Assembly (NCBI GenBank): GCA_031553005.1 | Contig: JAVBMA010000022.1 | Span: 34,706-98,705 of the forward strand | DNA length: 64,000 bases | DNA from: RGIG9379 sp031553005 | GTDB lineage: Bacteria > Bacteroidota > Bacteroidia > Bacteroidales > Paludibacteraceae | Direction of reading: 5' to 3' | Shown here: one piece after another, positions 34,029 through 44,168 of the stretch | How the letters are laid out: each line of letters begins with the position of its first letter | Position numbering within the stretch: position 1 is the stretch's first letter | The notes under the pieces: generated by a model | What the model was told of the DNA's origin: nothing | The model's database searches: none | The model's input: the letters and a program-made list of their open reading frames with translations, nothing else | Program-made: the position numbers and the translations under genes

Positions 34029-35207
34029 ATGAATGCAACAATCAAGCCGGCAGAACGGCTGAATAGCGTACAGGAATACTACTTTTCAAAGAAATTAAGA
34101 GAAGTAGCCGAAATGAACGCCGCCGGTAAAAACGTGATTAACCTGGGAGTCGGAAGTCCGGATATGCCGCCTTCACAAGAGGCAATAGACGAACTGAACG
34201 AACAGTCCCGGAAAGCGGATGCACACGGATATCAGAGTTATATCGGAGTCCCTGAATTGCGCGAAGGTTTTGCATCTTTCTATAAAAAATGGTACGGCGT
34301 AGAATTAAACCCGAATAAGGAGATATTACCCCTGATTGGTTCCAAAGAAGGCGTATTGCACATTTCAATGACATTTCTGAATCCCGGCGACGGTGTGTTG
34401 ATTCCAAATCCCGGATATCCGACTTACAGTTCGGTAAGCCGTTTGATGGGCGCTCGCATCCTCTCTTACGACCTGTTGGAAAGCAAGCAATGGCAACCCG
34501 ATTTTGACGCACTCGAAAAGATGGATCTGGATGGTGTGAAATTGATGTGGGTAAATTATCCGAACATGCCGACAGGCGCACGGGCTACCCGCAAACTTTT
34601 TGAAAAACTGGTTGCATTTGCCCGCAAACATAACATTATCGTATGCAATGATAATCCATATAGTTTTATCCTGAATGAAGAACGCTTGAGCATCCTTTCC
34701 GTAGAAGGAGCGAAGGATTGTTGTATCGAAATGAACTCCATGAGCAAGGCTCACAATATGCCGGGTTGGCGTATCGGAATGCTGGCAACCAATCCGCAGT
34801 TTACCGAATGGATACTGAAAGCAAAAAGCAATGTCGATTCGGGTATGTTCAAACCCATGCAATTGGCGGCGGCAAAAGCGCTGCATGCAGGTGCGGAGTG
34901 GTATGAAAATAACAATAAAGTATACCGTAAGCGCCGCGAATTTGCTTTCCGGATTATGGATGCGCTTGGATGCACATATGATAAAGACCAGGTGGGAATG
35001 TTTGTCTGGGCAAGGATACCCGATTCCGTGGTTTCTTCGGAAGCACTGGCAGATAAATTCCTTTATGAAGCAAATGTGTTTTTAACCCCCGGATTTATAT
35101 TTGGCAGCAACGGAGAACGATACATTCGGATATCCCTTTGCGCAAAAGAAGAGGTGCTAAACGATGCACTGCGCCGAATCCAAACCGTTATTCAAATTAA
35201 CAAATAA
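34029..35207 (+). CDS. Class I/II aminotransferase, probably aromatic
   Basis: A 392-residue PLP enzyme with NLGVGSPDMPPS near the N-terminus, WVNYPNMPTGA (the NPxNPTG equivalent), CNDNPYSF and the PLP-lysine in SMSKAHNMPGWRIGML. It has normal length and its place between pheA and the DAHP synthase suggests transamination of phenylpyruvate and 4-hydroxyphenylpyruvate to Phe and Tyr. The same gene order is known in other Bacteroidales. Substrate is inferred. Confidence 0.9.
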   Translation: MNATIKPAERLNSVQEYYFSKKLREVAEMNAAGKNVINLGVGSPDMPPSQEAIDELNEQSRKADAHGYQSYIGVPELREGFASFYKKWYGVELNPNKEILPLIGSKEGVLHISMTFLNPGDGVLIPNPGYPTYSSVSRLMGARILSYDLLESKQWQPDFDALEKMDLDGVKLMWVNYPNMPTGARATRKLFEKLVAFARKHNIIVCNDNPYSFILNEERLSILSVEGAKDCCIEMNSMSKAHNMPGWRIGMLATNPQFTEWILKAKSNVDSGMFKPMQLAAAKALHAGAEWYENNNKVYRKRREFAFRIMDALGCTYDKDQVGMFVWARIPDSVVSSEALADKFLYEANVFLTPGFIFGSNGERYIRISLCAKEEVLNDALRRIQTVIQINK

Positions 35208-35218
35208 TGCAAACCCAT

Positions 35219-35246
35219 GTAGAGACGTGGCGCGCCGCGTCTCTAC
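35219..35246. repeat. GTAGAGACG...CGTCTCTAC palindrome
   Basis: A 28-bp near-perfect palindrome centred on GGCGCGCC, upstream of the DAHP synthase gene. Relatives: 55923-55951 (centre GGCATGCC) and the palindromes with centre AATGCATT in the biotin locus. Confidence 0.8.
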
Positions 35247-35280
35247 CCCCAAACGATACAATAACTTACAATTAAATAAA

Positions 35281-36339
35281 ATGGAATTAGAGAAGATTAC
35301 ACTTCCCGGAGTGGAAGACAGAAGGCCGATGGTAATTGCCGGGCCTTGCAGTGCAGAAACAGAAGAACAAGTAATGCAGTCAGCTAAACAGCTTGCCGCA
35401 CAGGGTATCAAAATTTTCCGTGCGGGAATCTGGAAACCGCGTACCAAACCGGGAGGATTTGAAGGTGTTGGTTCCGAAGGGCTGGCTTGGTTGCGGAATG
35501 TGAAGAAAGAGACCGGAATGTATGTCTCTACCGAAGTTGCTACCGCAAAGCATGTATTGGAAGCGCTAAAATATGGCGTTGACCTGCTTTGGATCGGTGC
35601 GCGTACTACAGCCAATCCGTTTGCCGTGCAGGAAATTGCCGATGCATTGAGAGGAGTGGATATTCCCGTATTGATAAAGAATCCGGTTAATCCCGATCTG
35701 GAACTTTGGATAGGAGCTATTGAACGTGTCTATAACGCAGGACTTCGTAAAATCGGAGCCATTCATCGCGGATTCAGCTCTTATGACAAAAAATTATACC
35801 GTAACCTTCCGCAATGGCATATTCCGATCGAGTTGCACCGCCGTATTCCTAATTTGCCGATCTTTTGCGACCCGAGCCATATCGGAGGAAGCCGCGACTT
35901 GATTGCTCCTCTTTCACAACAGGCAATGGACTTGCAATTTGACGGTCTGATCGTTGAGGCTCATTGCGATCCTGATAAAGCATGGAGCGACAAAGACCAG
36001 CAGGTAACACCTGAAGTATTGGGATTGATCCTGAATACGCTGGTTGTCCGTGAGATGAATCAAACAACAGAGAGCCTGTCGGCGCTTCGTAAACAGATTG
36101 ATGAGATTGACATGAACCTGATTGAACTTCTGGCAAAACGTATGCGTGTCTCGCGCGAAATCGGGCAATATAAGAAAGAGCATGAAATGCCGATCCTGCA
36201 AACGACAAGATACGATGAAATTATCTCAAAGCGTGTTTCGGAAGCAACATCTATGGGTATGGACGCCGATTTTATGAAAATAATTCTGGAAGCAATCCAC
36301 TCCGAGTCGGTTCGTCAGCAAATGGAGATAATGAAATAG
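35281..36339 (+). CDS. Bifunctional DAHP synthase / chorismate mutase
   Basis: A 352-residue fusion. Residues 1-260 are a KDO8P-like type I-beta DAHP synthase (VIAGPCSAETEEQ, GAGIWKPRTKPGGFEG-like, the metal-binding CDPSHIGGSRDL and IVEAHCDPDKAWSD). Residues about 262-345 are an AroQ chorismate mutase (LSALRKQIDEIDMNLIELLA, RMRVSREIGQYKKEH). It starts the shikimate pathway and makes prephenate for its operon neighbours. ATG 35281 (MELEKITLPG) is chosen; frames from 35164 would translate the palindrome. Confidence 0.94.
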   Translation: MELEKITLPGVEDRRPMVIAGPCSAETEEQVMQSAKQLAAQGIKIFRAGIWKPRTKPGGFEGVGSEGLAWLRNVKKETGMYVSTEVATAKHVLEALKYGVDLLWIGARTTANPFAVQEIADALRGVDIPVLIKNPVNPDLELWIGAIERVYNAGLRKIGAIHRGFSSYDKKLYRNLPQWHIPIELHRRIPNLPIFCDPSHIGGSRDLIAPLSQQAMDLQFDGLIVEAHCDPDKAWSDKDQQVTPEVLGLILNTLVVREMNQTTESLSALRKQIDEIDMNLIELLAKRMRVSREIGQYKKEHEMPILQTTRYDEIISKRVSEATSMGMDADFMKIILEAIHSESVRQQMEIMK

Positions 36340-36350
36340 AAGCCTCCCTA

Positions 36351-36441
36351 ACCCCTCCTCAGGAGGGGCTTGCAAAAGAAATGATAAAAATATATTAAAT
36401 TTAAAAACCGTGCCTCTCCGGTTCTCCCCCTTGTGGGGGAG
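36351..36441. repeat. Pair of CCCCTCC/GGAGGGG palindromes
   Basis: CCCCTCCTCAGGAGGGG (36352-36368) and CTCCCCCTTGTGGGGGAG (36424-36441) fill the space between the DAHP synthase and tyrA. Similar ones occur at 18450-18470 and 18528-18550 before darA. Confidence 0.75.
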
Positions 36442-36458
36442 TTAGAGGGGGCTTTGTT

Positions 36459-37232
36459 ATGAAAATATTAATACTCGGTGCCGGAAAGATGGGCACATTC
36501 TTGACCGATGCGCTTTGCATGAAACATGAGGTGGCGTTGTTCGATGTTGATCCCCAACGGTTACGTTTTGTATTCAATACGCAACGTCTGACCTCGATGA
36601 AAGAGGTTGAAGAGTTTAAGCCCGAATTACTGATAAACGCAGTAACTATCAAATATACGCTGGAAGCTTTCAATATGGTGATGCCTCACTTGCCGAAAGA
36701 GTGTATCCTTTCGGATATTGCATCTGTAAAAACTGGCTTTCCCGAGTTTTACGCCAATTGTGGTTTTCGTTATGTATCTACACACCCGATGTTCGGCCCG
36801 ACATTTGCCAGTTTGAGCGATTTGAGTACACAGAATGCGATTATCATTTCCGAATCCGATCATCTGGGAAAAGCTTTTTTCAAAGACTTTTACGGCTCAT
36901 TAAAGCTGAATATCTTCGAATATTCGTTTCAGGAACACGACGAGACAGTTGCCTATTCGCTCTCAATCCCGTTTGCCTCTACGCTTGTTTTTGCATCTAT
37001 CATGAAACATCAGGATGCACCGGGAACTACTTTCAAAAAACACATGGCGATTGCCCAGGGATTACTTTCGGAAGATGATTTTCTTTTAACCGAAATCCTG
37101 TTCAATCCCAACACGCCTCACCAGTTGGAACAGATACAGGAGAAACTTGCCGAACTACTGGATATTGTCGGTAAAAAAGATTCACAAGCGATGCTTGGCT
37201 TTTTGACGAAAGTGCGGGAAAACATAGCATAA
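36459..37232 (+). CDS. tyrA: Prephenate dehydrogenase
   Basis: A 257-residue NAD(P)-dependent enzyme oxidising prephenate to 4-hydroxyphenylpyruvate. The Rossmann motif ILGAGKMG is at residues 4-11, DIASVKTGFPEFY and YVSTHPMFGPTF (substrate-binding His) follow, and the helical dimerisation part is complete. It lacks the ACT domain seen in many TyrA. Last gene of the operon, closed by a long terminator. Confidence 0.94.
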   Translation: MKILILGAGKMGTFLTDALCMKHEVALFDVDPQRLRFVFNTQRLTSMKEVEEFKPELLINAVTIKYTLEAFNMVMPHLPKECILSDIASVKTGFPEFYANCGFRYVSTHPMFGPTFASLSDLSTQNAIIISESDHLGKAFFKDFYGSLKLNIFEYSFQEHDETVAYSLSIPFASTLVFASIMKHQDAPGTTFKKHMAIAQGLLSEDDFLLTEILFNPNTPHQLEQIQEKLAELLDIVGKKDSQAMLGFLTKVRENIA

Positions 37233-37293
37233 GTTGAAAGGTGAGAATTGAAAGTGGAAAGTTAAAGGCGTTCCATTATTAAAGGGAGAATAG

Positions 37294-37358
37294 AATAAAA
37301 ATAAAAAAAAGACTTCCTAAGTTTTCAAAACTTAGGAAGTCTTTTTTTTATTTTTATT
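37294..37358. terminator. Terminator of the aromatic amino acid operon
   Basis: A 32-bp perfect inverted repeat (arms 37294-37325 and 37327-37358), with core GACTTCCTAAGTTTT and A/T-rich outer parts. It can work in both directions. The following 37359-37683 is AT-rich without a gene. Confidence 0.92.
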
Positions 37359-37683
37359 ATATTCTACCTGATTGATTAGTGGCATAATATTTGTTATAAA
37401 ACATAACATTTAATATAATGAAAGATATATATAGTAGATTTGGTATAGCCTTATATTTAGAAGATATTTTAATTATTTTATTGTTTAAAATAGTTCGAAT
37501 TGATTTGTTTTAAATGAATTTCTTTGTTTTTATAGAGGTGTAATAATTGCATTACTTTGGATATGTATTTTATATATTAAATGCATGAAATTAAGTTTAT
37601 TTTTTACGCTTTTGTATTCTACTGTTTCGCATTCATATTTAACGTAAAATAACAGATTGATTAATTAAAAAACAATTCAGGTT

Positions 37684-40188
37684 ATGAGAAAATTATTGAT
37701 TTTTTTATTTGTATGCAGTAGCGCGGGCTTGTATGCCCAGTCTGCCGGAAGTCAACAAAAAGCTTTTCCCGCAAAAAGAACGTCGCCGCAAACTCAGGCT
37801 TCGTTTATGAAAGAGAATCCGGCGGACATAAGGAAAAGGGCAGAACAAGACCCCCGCATCTCCGGAAACAGAATGGATATAACAAAAATGCCGCAAATGA
37901 AGAAGAACTCTTTATTGAGAGCAGCAAGCGCAGAGCCGGAAAAGGCGAGGTTGGATAGTACAGTGCTGTATTGTCAATGGGGATTCGACCAACCGGCGTA
38001 TAAAGAATTATTCTATTACGATGCTAATGGGAATCAAATTAAATATGAATACGTTAGTGTAGATGAATCGGGTAATCAATCTTTGATTGAAAGTCAAGAA
38101 CGTGAATATAATGAGCAAAATAAATTGATTAAGGTAGTTCATTCTGATCTATGGCGTGGGTTTGGGTACGTGCTTGAATATGAGTACGATGAATATGGTA
38201 AACGGAGAAAAGAGATACAGAATTTCTCCTATTCTATGTATGAATACAGTTACGATGTAAATGAGAGGTGTATAAATTATAAGTATTATGCAATTGGATT
38301 TGGTGAAGAAAAAAATAAAATTTTAGTTTATGAAAAAGATTATATTTATGAAAAAGACAAAGAAATAGAAATTGTAAAGGGTTATTATAATCCTATTTCA
38401 AAAGACAGTACTGTCTCTATATTGGATAATAAAAGGGTTGTCTTGATAAAATCATACTCTTGGGATTATGATTTGTCTGAATGGAATGAGAAAAGTTATA
38501 CCGATGTTGAATATGAAAATGAGCAAAAAATAGAAATCTCATATTCCTGGGATATATCTCTTGATGAATGGGTAAGATTTCGGAAATATATAACAGATCC
38601 GGAGACTGGAAATACCATTTTAGAAGAACAATATTCTCCGGATGGAACAATTACTTCCGGATACAAAATTGAAACTACATATGAAAATGAGCAAGAAATA
38701 AGGATTAAATATAATTGGGATACTACCCTTAAAGAATGGATTAAAAACTATAAAGAAGTATATAATCCAAATGGAACTCTGATTTTAGACGTATCTTATA
38801 ATGCAGAGAGTACTCCTACTGGATATGCAGATCGGTATACCGATTATGCTTATAATAAAAATGGAGATATCGTTTTGCAATATAATAGTTATAGTGATTA
38901 CTGGTCTGATGATTACTGGGTTTACTACTACTCCGGCATAGAAACTCCCGTTCGTCCTGCACTTCCTGCGTATAACTTGAGCGCTTATCCGGCTAACTCT
39001 CCCGTAGCAACCAATGGCAAGCTACAGGTTGACGGTACTCAATTAGTAAATCAAGAAGGGGATACTGTTCGGCTTCGCGGAATGAGTTCGCACGGTATTC
39101 ACTGGTTTCCTGATTGCTATACGGATTCCTCGCTTACCGCATTGGTGCGGGATTGGAAAATCAATGTGTTCCGGATTGCGAACTATGTGCAGGAAGAGGG
39201 ATATGCCACAGAACTTAAAATGACCAAAGATGAATGGAAGGATAGGATTGACTCATTGGTAACCTTCTGCGAGAGATTGGGCATTTATTGCATTATCGAC
39301 TGGCATATCCTGAATGAATTTTCGGGCGACCCTTGGTGCAATATCGAAGACGCAAGGGAATTCTGGGGATATATTTCCCAAAAATATGCGGACAAAGCAC
39401 ATGTTATCTACGAAATATGCAATGAACCGAACGATGGGGATTTGAATGTCACTGTCACTTGGGGACGTGTAAGATCTTATGCCGACGAGATTATTCCGAT
39501 TATCCGCAATAATGATAAACATTCGGTTATCATTGTCGGGACTCCGAATTGGTCTCAGTTTGTAAATATTGCTGCAATGGCGCCTGTGGTAGACGAATGG
39601 AACATTATGTATTCCTTACATTTCTATGCGGGTAGCCATGGAGAGGAGTTGAGGGAATATGCTGATTTTGCACTCGAAAAGGGATTGCCGATATTTGTTA
39701 CTGAATTTGGGACCTCGAAGGATGACGGAAGCGGCGGATTCTTTAGAGCTGCGAGCCAGACATGGATCGACTGGATGAATGAGCGGAATATAAGCTGGGT
39801 AAACTGGAGCTTTGCAGATAAAAATGAATCTTCGTGCGCATTAACCGCAGGTTCCTGTGGGGATGAAACATTTAATTCGACCTCGGTTTCCGGTGCATTT
39901 ATTAAAGAAAATCTTATAAAAGCTTACGAAGAAGAAGCCGGAAATAATAACGTCCTTGCCGTTTCGGCTCACACCGTTATTTATCCGAATCCCACTAATG
40001 GTATTTTATATGTGGATATTGCCGAACCGGTATTGAATATCGATATTTTTGATATTACCGGTAAAAAGGTAAAGGTGATACTTTCGCCTGATAATTCTTT
40101 TGATATTTCCGGGCTGGCATCGGGTGTTTACCTGATAAAAATCCGGACGGAAACCCGGTCTGTAACACAACAAATGATCAAAAAATAA
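37684..40188 (+). CDS. Secreted GH5-family endoglucanase-like enzyme with N-terminal repeat region and T9SS sorting domain
   Basis: An 834-residue protein. Signal peptide MRKLLIFLFVCSSAGLYAQ; residues about 90-415 carry several repeats of the YENEQ-I-(S/K)Y-(S/N)WD type; residues about 435-745 form a GH5 domain beginning LVNQEGDTVRLRGMSSHGIHW, with the acid/base Glu in YEICNEPND and the nucleophile Glu in IFVTEFGTS; the last 75 residues (VIYPNPTNGILYV through VYLIKIRTE) are a type A T9SS sorting domain. It should be anchored at the cell surface or released and cut beta-glucan-like chains. Confidence 0.9.
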   Translation: MRKLLIFLFVCSSAGLYAQSAGSQQKAFPAKRTSPQTQASFMKENPADIRKRAEQDPRISGNRMDITKMPQMKKNSLLRAASAEPEKARLDSTVLYCQWGFDQPAYKELFYYDANGNQIKYEYVSVDESGNQSLIESQEREYNEQNKLIKVVHSDLWRGFGYVLEYEYDEYGKRRKEIQNFSYSMYEYSYDVNERCINYKYYAIGFGEEKNKILVYEKDYIYEKDKEIEIVKGYYNPISKDSTVSILDNKRVVLIKSYSWDYDLSEWNEKSYTDVEYENEQKIEISYSWDISLDEWVRFRKYITDPETGNTILEEQYSPDGTITSGYKIETTYENEQEIRIKYNWDTTLKEWIKNYKEVYNPNGTLILDVSYNAESTPTGYADRYTDYAYNKNGDIVLQYNSYSDYWSDDYWVYYYSGIETPVRPALPAYNLSAYPANSPVATNGKLQVDGTQLVNQEGDTVRLRGMSSHGIHWFPDCYTDSSLTALVRDWKINVFRIANYVQEEGYATELKMTKDEWKDRIDSLVTFCERLGIYCIIDWHILNEFSGDPWCNIEDAREFWGYISQKYADKAHVIYEICNEPNDGDLNVTVTWGRVRSYADEIIPIIRNNDKHSVIIVGTPNWSQFVNIAAMAPVVDEWNIMYSLHFYAGSHGEELREYADFALEKGLPIFVTEFGTSKDDGSGGFFRAASQTWIDWMNERNISWVNWSFADKNESSCALTAGSCGDETFNSTSVSGAFIKENLIKAYEEEAGNNNVLAVSAHTVIYPNPTNGILYVDIAEPVLNIDIFDITGKKVKVILSPDNSFDISGLASGVYLIKIRTETRSVTQQMIKK

Positions 40189-40199
40189 CCTCTACTTAA

Positions 40200-40210
40200 A
40201 AGTTAGGCGT
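40200..40210. repeat. AAGTTAGGCGT, left member of an inverted pair around the 1284-residue gene
   Basis: It is a perfect inverse of ACGCCTAACTT at 44169-44179. The cores GTTAGGC and GCCTAAC fit GTTRRRY and RYYYAAC, the integron attC core forms. Confidence 0.65.
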
Positions 40211-40262
40211 CACTCAAGAGTCTGTTCCCTAAAAATGAATAGTTAAATAAAAAATAAAATAA

Positions 40263-43200
40263 ATGGATACTTCTAAAAATTACGTTTCTTTCTTATCTGG
40301 CGAAGAACAAGTGAAATTTAATTCTTTGTTTCTTCCTCGGAAACTACAAGATGAAAATTCTAATGAAAATGAATTAGATGACTTATTGTTAAGAAAAAGA
40401 CAAAGAGATAGTATTAAAGTCAATTTGTACAAATATCTCATAACAGAAACAAACAATTCTTCCTTCTATGGATTATGGATAGATGGAGCGAAAGGGGATG
40501 GTATTTCGTGGCTTTCAGAAAAAATACTTCAGACCTTCCTCAATAAACAATATACAGATTGCAGTACTCCAAAATTGTATATATTAAAAGAGGATAAAGA
40601 AGCTACTTCAAAAAAACTCCCTGAAATATCCGATCTTATTGGAAAACGGCAATTTATTAATTGCGCAAAAAAAAGTGGGTTAATGAAAAAATCATTATTA
40701 CTATTATTGTCAATAATATGTACACTTCTCCCTGTTGTTTTTGGGATAATTGCAAATGCCTCCAAAATAATTGATTTTACCTCCAATCTACCAGTGCAAA
40801 TCATAATAATTGCTTTTTGCATTCTTGGTGTCATAGGAATTATCCTTAGTTCACTAAAAAACAATACAGAAAAAAGATTAACCGATTTTTTAGATACAAT
40901 CCACAACACAAAAATAAATGAAGACCCTCGTTATATAAGATTGATACAAACTCTAGCAGGAAAAATATCAAGTCTTAATACTCCAAGGATTCTTGTGATA
41001 GATGATTTTTCGGCTTTGCACGAACTATCTCGAAATGTTTTACAGAAATACTATGAATCTAAATACGAAAATCCACAAAATAAAGAATTGTGGATAATTC
41101 TAAATACTAATCTTGCTATTTCCGAACAAAGTAAATCGTGGAATAACCAAGATAGAGAGTTTCCTAAATTTCAATATGCTAAATTACTAACTCTGAAATT
41201 AAAAGAAAAAAGAGAATTGGTAAAACAATTGGAACTTCCGCAAGAAAATTCAACTTGTGATGTTCTTAAAGACATTTGTTGTAAATACTTATCACCAACT
41301 TCATTGCTAGAAATAAAAGGGCAGATAGAAGACTTACAAAAACGAGACGAAGATACATTTCGTTTTCTTTATCTTATTGCATCTAATGCTTTTCCATCGG
41401 ATATGGAATTTAAGCGTGAAGCATTGATAGAAAAGATGAGATATACAAAAAAAATAAAAGAGCGAGATAAATACATACCTGAAATTCTAAAAAAACAATT
41501 AGCTCCAGATGAGCAACAATTGCAAGTATATTTTGAACAAATTCAAAAATTTTTACGCTATTATGGAGATGAAAAATTTAGAGTAAGAAACAATGTCATT
41601 CGATACATAACAGGCAAGGAAGAAAGAACTAATTTACAAGCCAATTTATATCATTATAGTAATGGCTATTGGGCAATGTGTTGGTATTTTGTTTTCGGGA
41701 AGAAACGATGGAAAATAAGTTGGATTCCAAAATTGGCACACCATTTAAAATCAGCATATTGCATTGACGATAATAACCTTCGTAAAAATATGTTTGACGC
41801 ACACTTACTCGCCATAGAAAAAAGTATGAAGTATTTTTTGCGGAAAGAAATAATTGACACAATAGAAAGTGCATTAAGGTTGAATATTCAAGAACAAGAC
41901 AATGTCGAGGACAAGCTTCAGCAATTGGTAACATATATTGCTTTTGCTTTTTTTAATTTCGATTATCTCCCTGAAAGAAAAAAACTAAAAGAAATTGGCT
42001 ATGAGTTATTATATGATTTTCTAAAAAAAGACGATTTAGAACTTGCAAGACAATTATTGAATTCTGAAAAATACGATTTCCTTTCTGATGAAATTATTTA
42101 TGTGCTTATTGAACGCTGTTGGGAAAAGGTATTATTTCTACACATTTCTGACAAACGATATACAATGAGAAATGCGATTAAAGAAATAGATGAATTACAA
42201 TCTATTATAAAGAATTATTTAACGCAGAATAATCTGCAAAATATAAATGACACAGGGCAGGAAATCAGAAATATTGCCCTTTGGCTATGGATAAACATTT
42301 TCAATATTTCCACCAATGAATTTGAAAAGAAGCAGTATGATGAATTGGTTGATTATATTGAAAATTTGATATTCTCATTTACAACATACAGCGAACAACA
42401 TATAAATTGTCGTAACGATATAGAGCTAACAATGCTCTATACAACTATGCAAGGAAATGCGTACATTATTATTGCTTCTATACTAATGATAAAAGCAACA
42501 AATAGAGCGATAAAAAATCAAAGGCTCGAAGAATATATGCAGGAAATCATCAAATTATATCGTTTAAAAATTAATATAAACGATAATATGAGGGCATTTG
42601 ATGATGTAATGAAACTAATACAATTACAATCTTTAATGTGGCGACAAGGCAATTATATAACCCGTTATTATCTTTTGTCTATCATTAGAGTTCAACTATA
42701 TTCTTGTTGGAATATTGACAATTCACGAGTACGAAAATCTAAAAGACATTATGTCACATACACAATAGAAGATGAACAAAAATATAAATTCAAAGATGAG
42801 TTAGGAATTATTGAAACAAAACACCATTTGAACACAGTTGCTAATTTTACTTTATGCAATTTATATTTTGGATATGGCGATGAGGCAAGTTCTAATTATT
42901 TTCAAAAAGCTTGTAACTCTATAGAGGGTGTCGAAATCACCAAAAGTCAATTAGAATATATGTTTATGTGTTTGATTGCAAATTGGCGTAATGGTGGTTA
43001 TTACCTTAAAAAAGTTATAGATTGTTTTATTCGCAATGAAAAACAATACATAAATGATATATTATTTTATTTTTCTACAAATGTAGATACAAGTTACACA
43101 CATTTAATCAATACATTGGAGAAGTTTAAAGACGACAATTCGGTACAATTTTTTACTCGCATTTTAAAAGAATTAAAACAAAATAACACTCCGCACATAG

Positions 43201-44117
43201 AAGAAGCGGAAGCAATATGGAAGAATTTTGAGTTTGGACAAATGAATGAAAAAGAGAAACTCAAAAACAAAAAAGAATATGAATCTTTTTGGATAGGTAA
43301 AGAGCAATTGTTCCCTTATTCAGAGGCGTTAGGTGATTTACTGGTATTAGAACAATCCGATGAACTGAAAAATAAAATATTTACATACTTAACTCGGGAA
43401 GATTTAGATTATAATGATTTTTCAGGACATTTGGATTTAGCTTGTTATTATCTCTTTTTCTCACAAGAAAATAAAAATGATAAATACTATGAAATTTTAG
43501 AGATAGTCCAAGAACAAGAAAAAACAACGAGATTTAAGAATTGCTTATCCACAATGTATACTGTATATGACACATTAGAAAATTGCACAGCGGAACCGAA
43601 ATATAGCGAAGCGTTGATTGAAATAAAATTGAAATTAACCAATAATAAATTCGACAATCAATTAAATGTATCTGCTTTTGATTTTCTATGTCATTTATGT
43701 AATGTGTGGCTACACAAATTTATTTCTTACGAAAAAATTGACAGTCAGCAATATATTGACATTGTTCGGCAAAATTTCTCAAATAAGAAAAAATTTATAA
43801 GCAAATACAATCGTGCACCTGAAGTATTTGTAAAAATAAAAGTAAATGATAGTGCGATTGATGTCCCAAATGCTGAATTTATATTGATAAATCAAGTCAT
43901 AAATTCATTACTTTATCAAGAAGAAAAAAATGATATTATATTTGAATATCAAAATCTTATTAATGATTGTAATGGCAAGGCTACTGAAAATCTTGACCAA
44001 ATAATAAGCTTGATTATGGTAACAAATCCAAATTACACAGAACAGATACAAAGACTTAAAGAACAATGGGAAGAACAAATAGTTTATGATGGAGAAGAAG
44101 ATGATGAAGAGTTATAA
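40263..44117 (+). CDS. 1284-residue membrane-anchored P-loop NTPase-like protein (KAP-like layout), function unknown
   Basis: Residues 74-83 (DGAKGDGISW) sit where a Walker A motif is expected (GxxGxGK[ST]) but the Lys is replaced by Ile. Two transmembrane helices follow at about 143-163 and 178-198, then a Walker B-like RILVIDDFSALHE at about 242-254. Two helices inserted between Walker A and B is the layout of KAP NTPases. The remaining 1000 residues are mostly helical and probably alpha-solenoid repeats, ending in an acidic tail (YDGEEDDEEL). The gene is much more AT-rich than its neighbours, stands alone and is flanked by inverted repeats, all suggesting transfer. A defence or stress-sensing role is possible, not shown. 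Confidence 0.7.
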   Translation: MDTSKNYVSFLSGEEQVKFNSLFLPRKLQDENSNENELDDLLLRKRQRDSIKVNLYKYLITETNNSSFYGLWIDGAKGDGISWLSEKILQTFLNKQYTDCSTPKLYILKEDKEATSKKLPEISDLIGKRQFINCAKKSGLMKKSLLLLLSIICTLLPVVFGIIANASKIIDFTSNLPVQIIIIAFCILGVIGIILSSLKNNTEKRLTDFLDTIHNTKINEDPRYIRLIQTLAGKISSLNTPRILVIDDFSALHELSRNVLQKYYESKYENPQNKELWIILNTNLAISEQSKSWNNQDREFPKFQYAKLLTLKLKEKRELVKQLELPQENSTCDVLKDICCKYLSPTSLLEIKGQIEDLQKRDEDTFRFLYLIASNAFPSDMEFKREALIEKMRYTKKIKERDKYIPEILKKQLAPDEQQLQVYFEQIQKFLRYYGDEKFRVRNNVIRYITGKEERTNLQANLYHYSNGYWAMCWYFVFGKKRWKISWIPKLAHHLKSAYCIDDNNLRKNMFDAHLLAIEKSMKYFLRKEIIDTIESALRLNIQEQDNVEDKLQQLVTYIAFAFFNFDYLPERKKLKEIGYELLYDFLKKDDLELARQLLNSEKYDFLSDEIIYVLIERCWEKVLFLHISDKRYTMRNAIKEIDELQSIIKNYLTQNNLQNINDTGQEIRNIALWLWINIFNISTNEFEKKQYDELVDYIENLIFSFTTYSEQHINCRNDIELTMLYTTMQGNAYIIIASILMIKATNRAIKNQRLEEYMQEIIKLYRLKININDNMRAFDDVMKLIQLQSLMWRQGNYITRYYLLSIIRVQLYSCWNIDNSRVRKSKRHYVTYTIEDEQKYKFKDELGIIETKHHLNTVANFTLCNLYFGYGDEASSNYFQKACNSIEGVEITKSQLEYMFMCLIANWRNGGYYLKKVIDCFIRNEKQYINDILFYFSTNVDTSYTHLINTLEKFKDDNSVQFFTRILKELKQNNTPHIEEAEAIWKNFEFGQMNEKEKLKNKKEYESFWIGKEQLFPYSEALGDLLVLEQSDELKNKIFTYLTREDLDYNDFSGHLDLACYYLFFSQENKNDKYYEILEIVQEQEKTTRFKNCLSTMYTVYDTLENCTAEPKYSEALIEIKLKLTNNKFDNQLNVSAFDFLCHLCNVWLHKFISYEKIDSQQYIDIVRQNFSNKKKFISKYNRAPEVFVKIKVNDSAIDVPNAEFILINQVINSLLYQEEKNDIIFEYQNLINDCNGKATENLDQIISLIMVTNPNYTEQIQRLKEQWEEQIVYDGEEDDEEL

Positions 44118-44168
44118 ACTTTTTTAAAATGGTATTGTGATAGAATGGACTAATTTAGAGAAAAGCGA

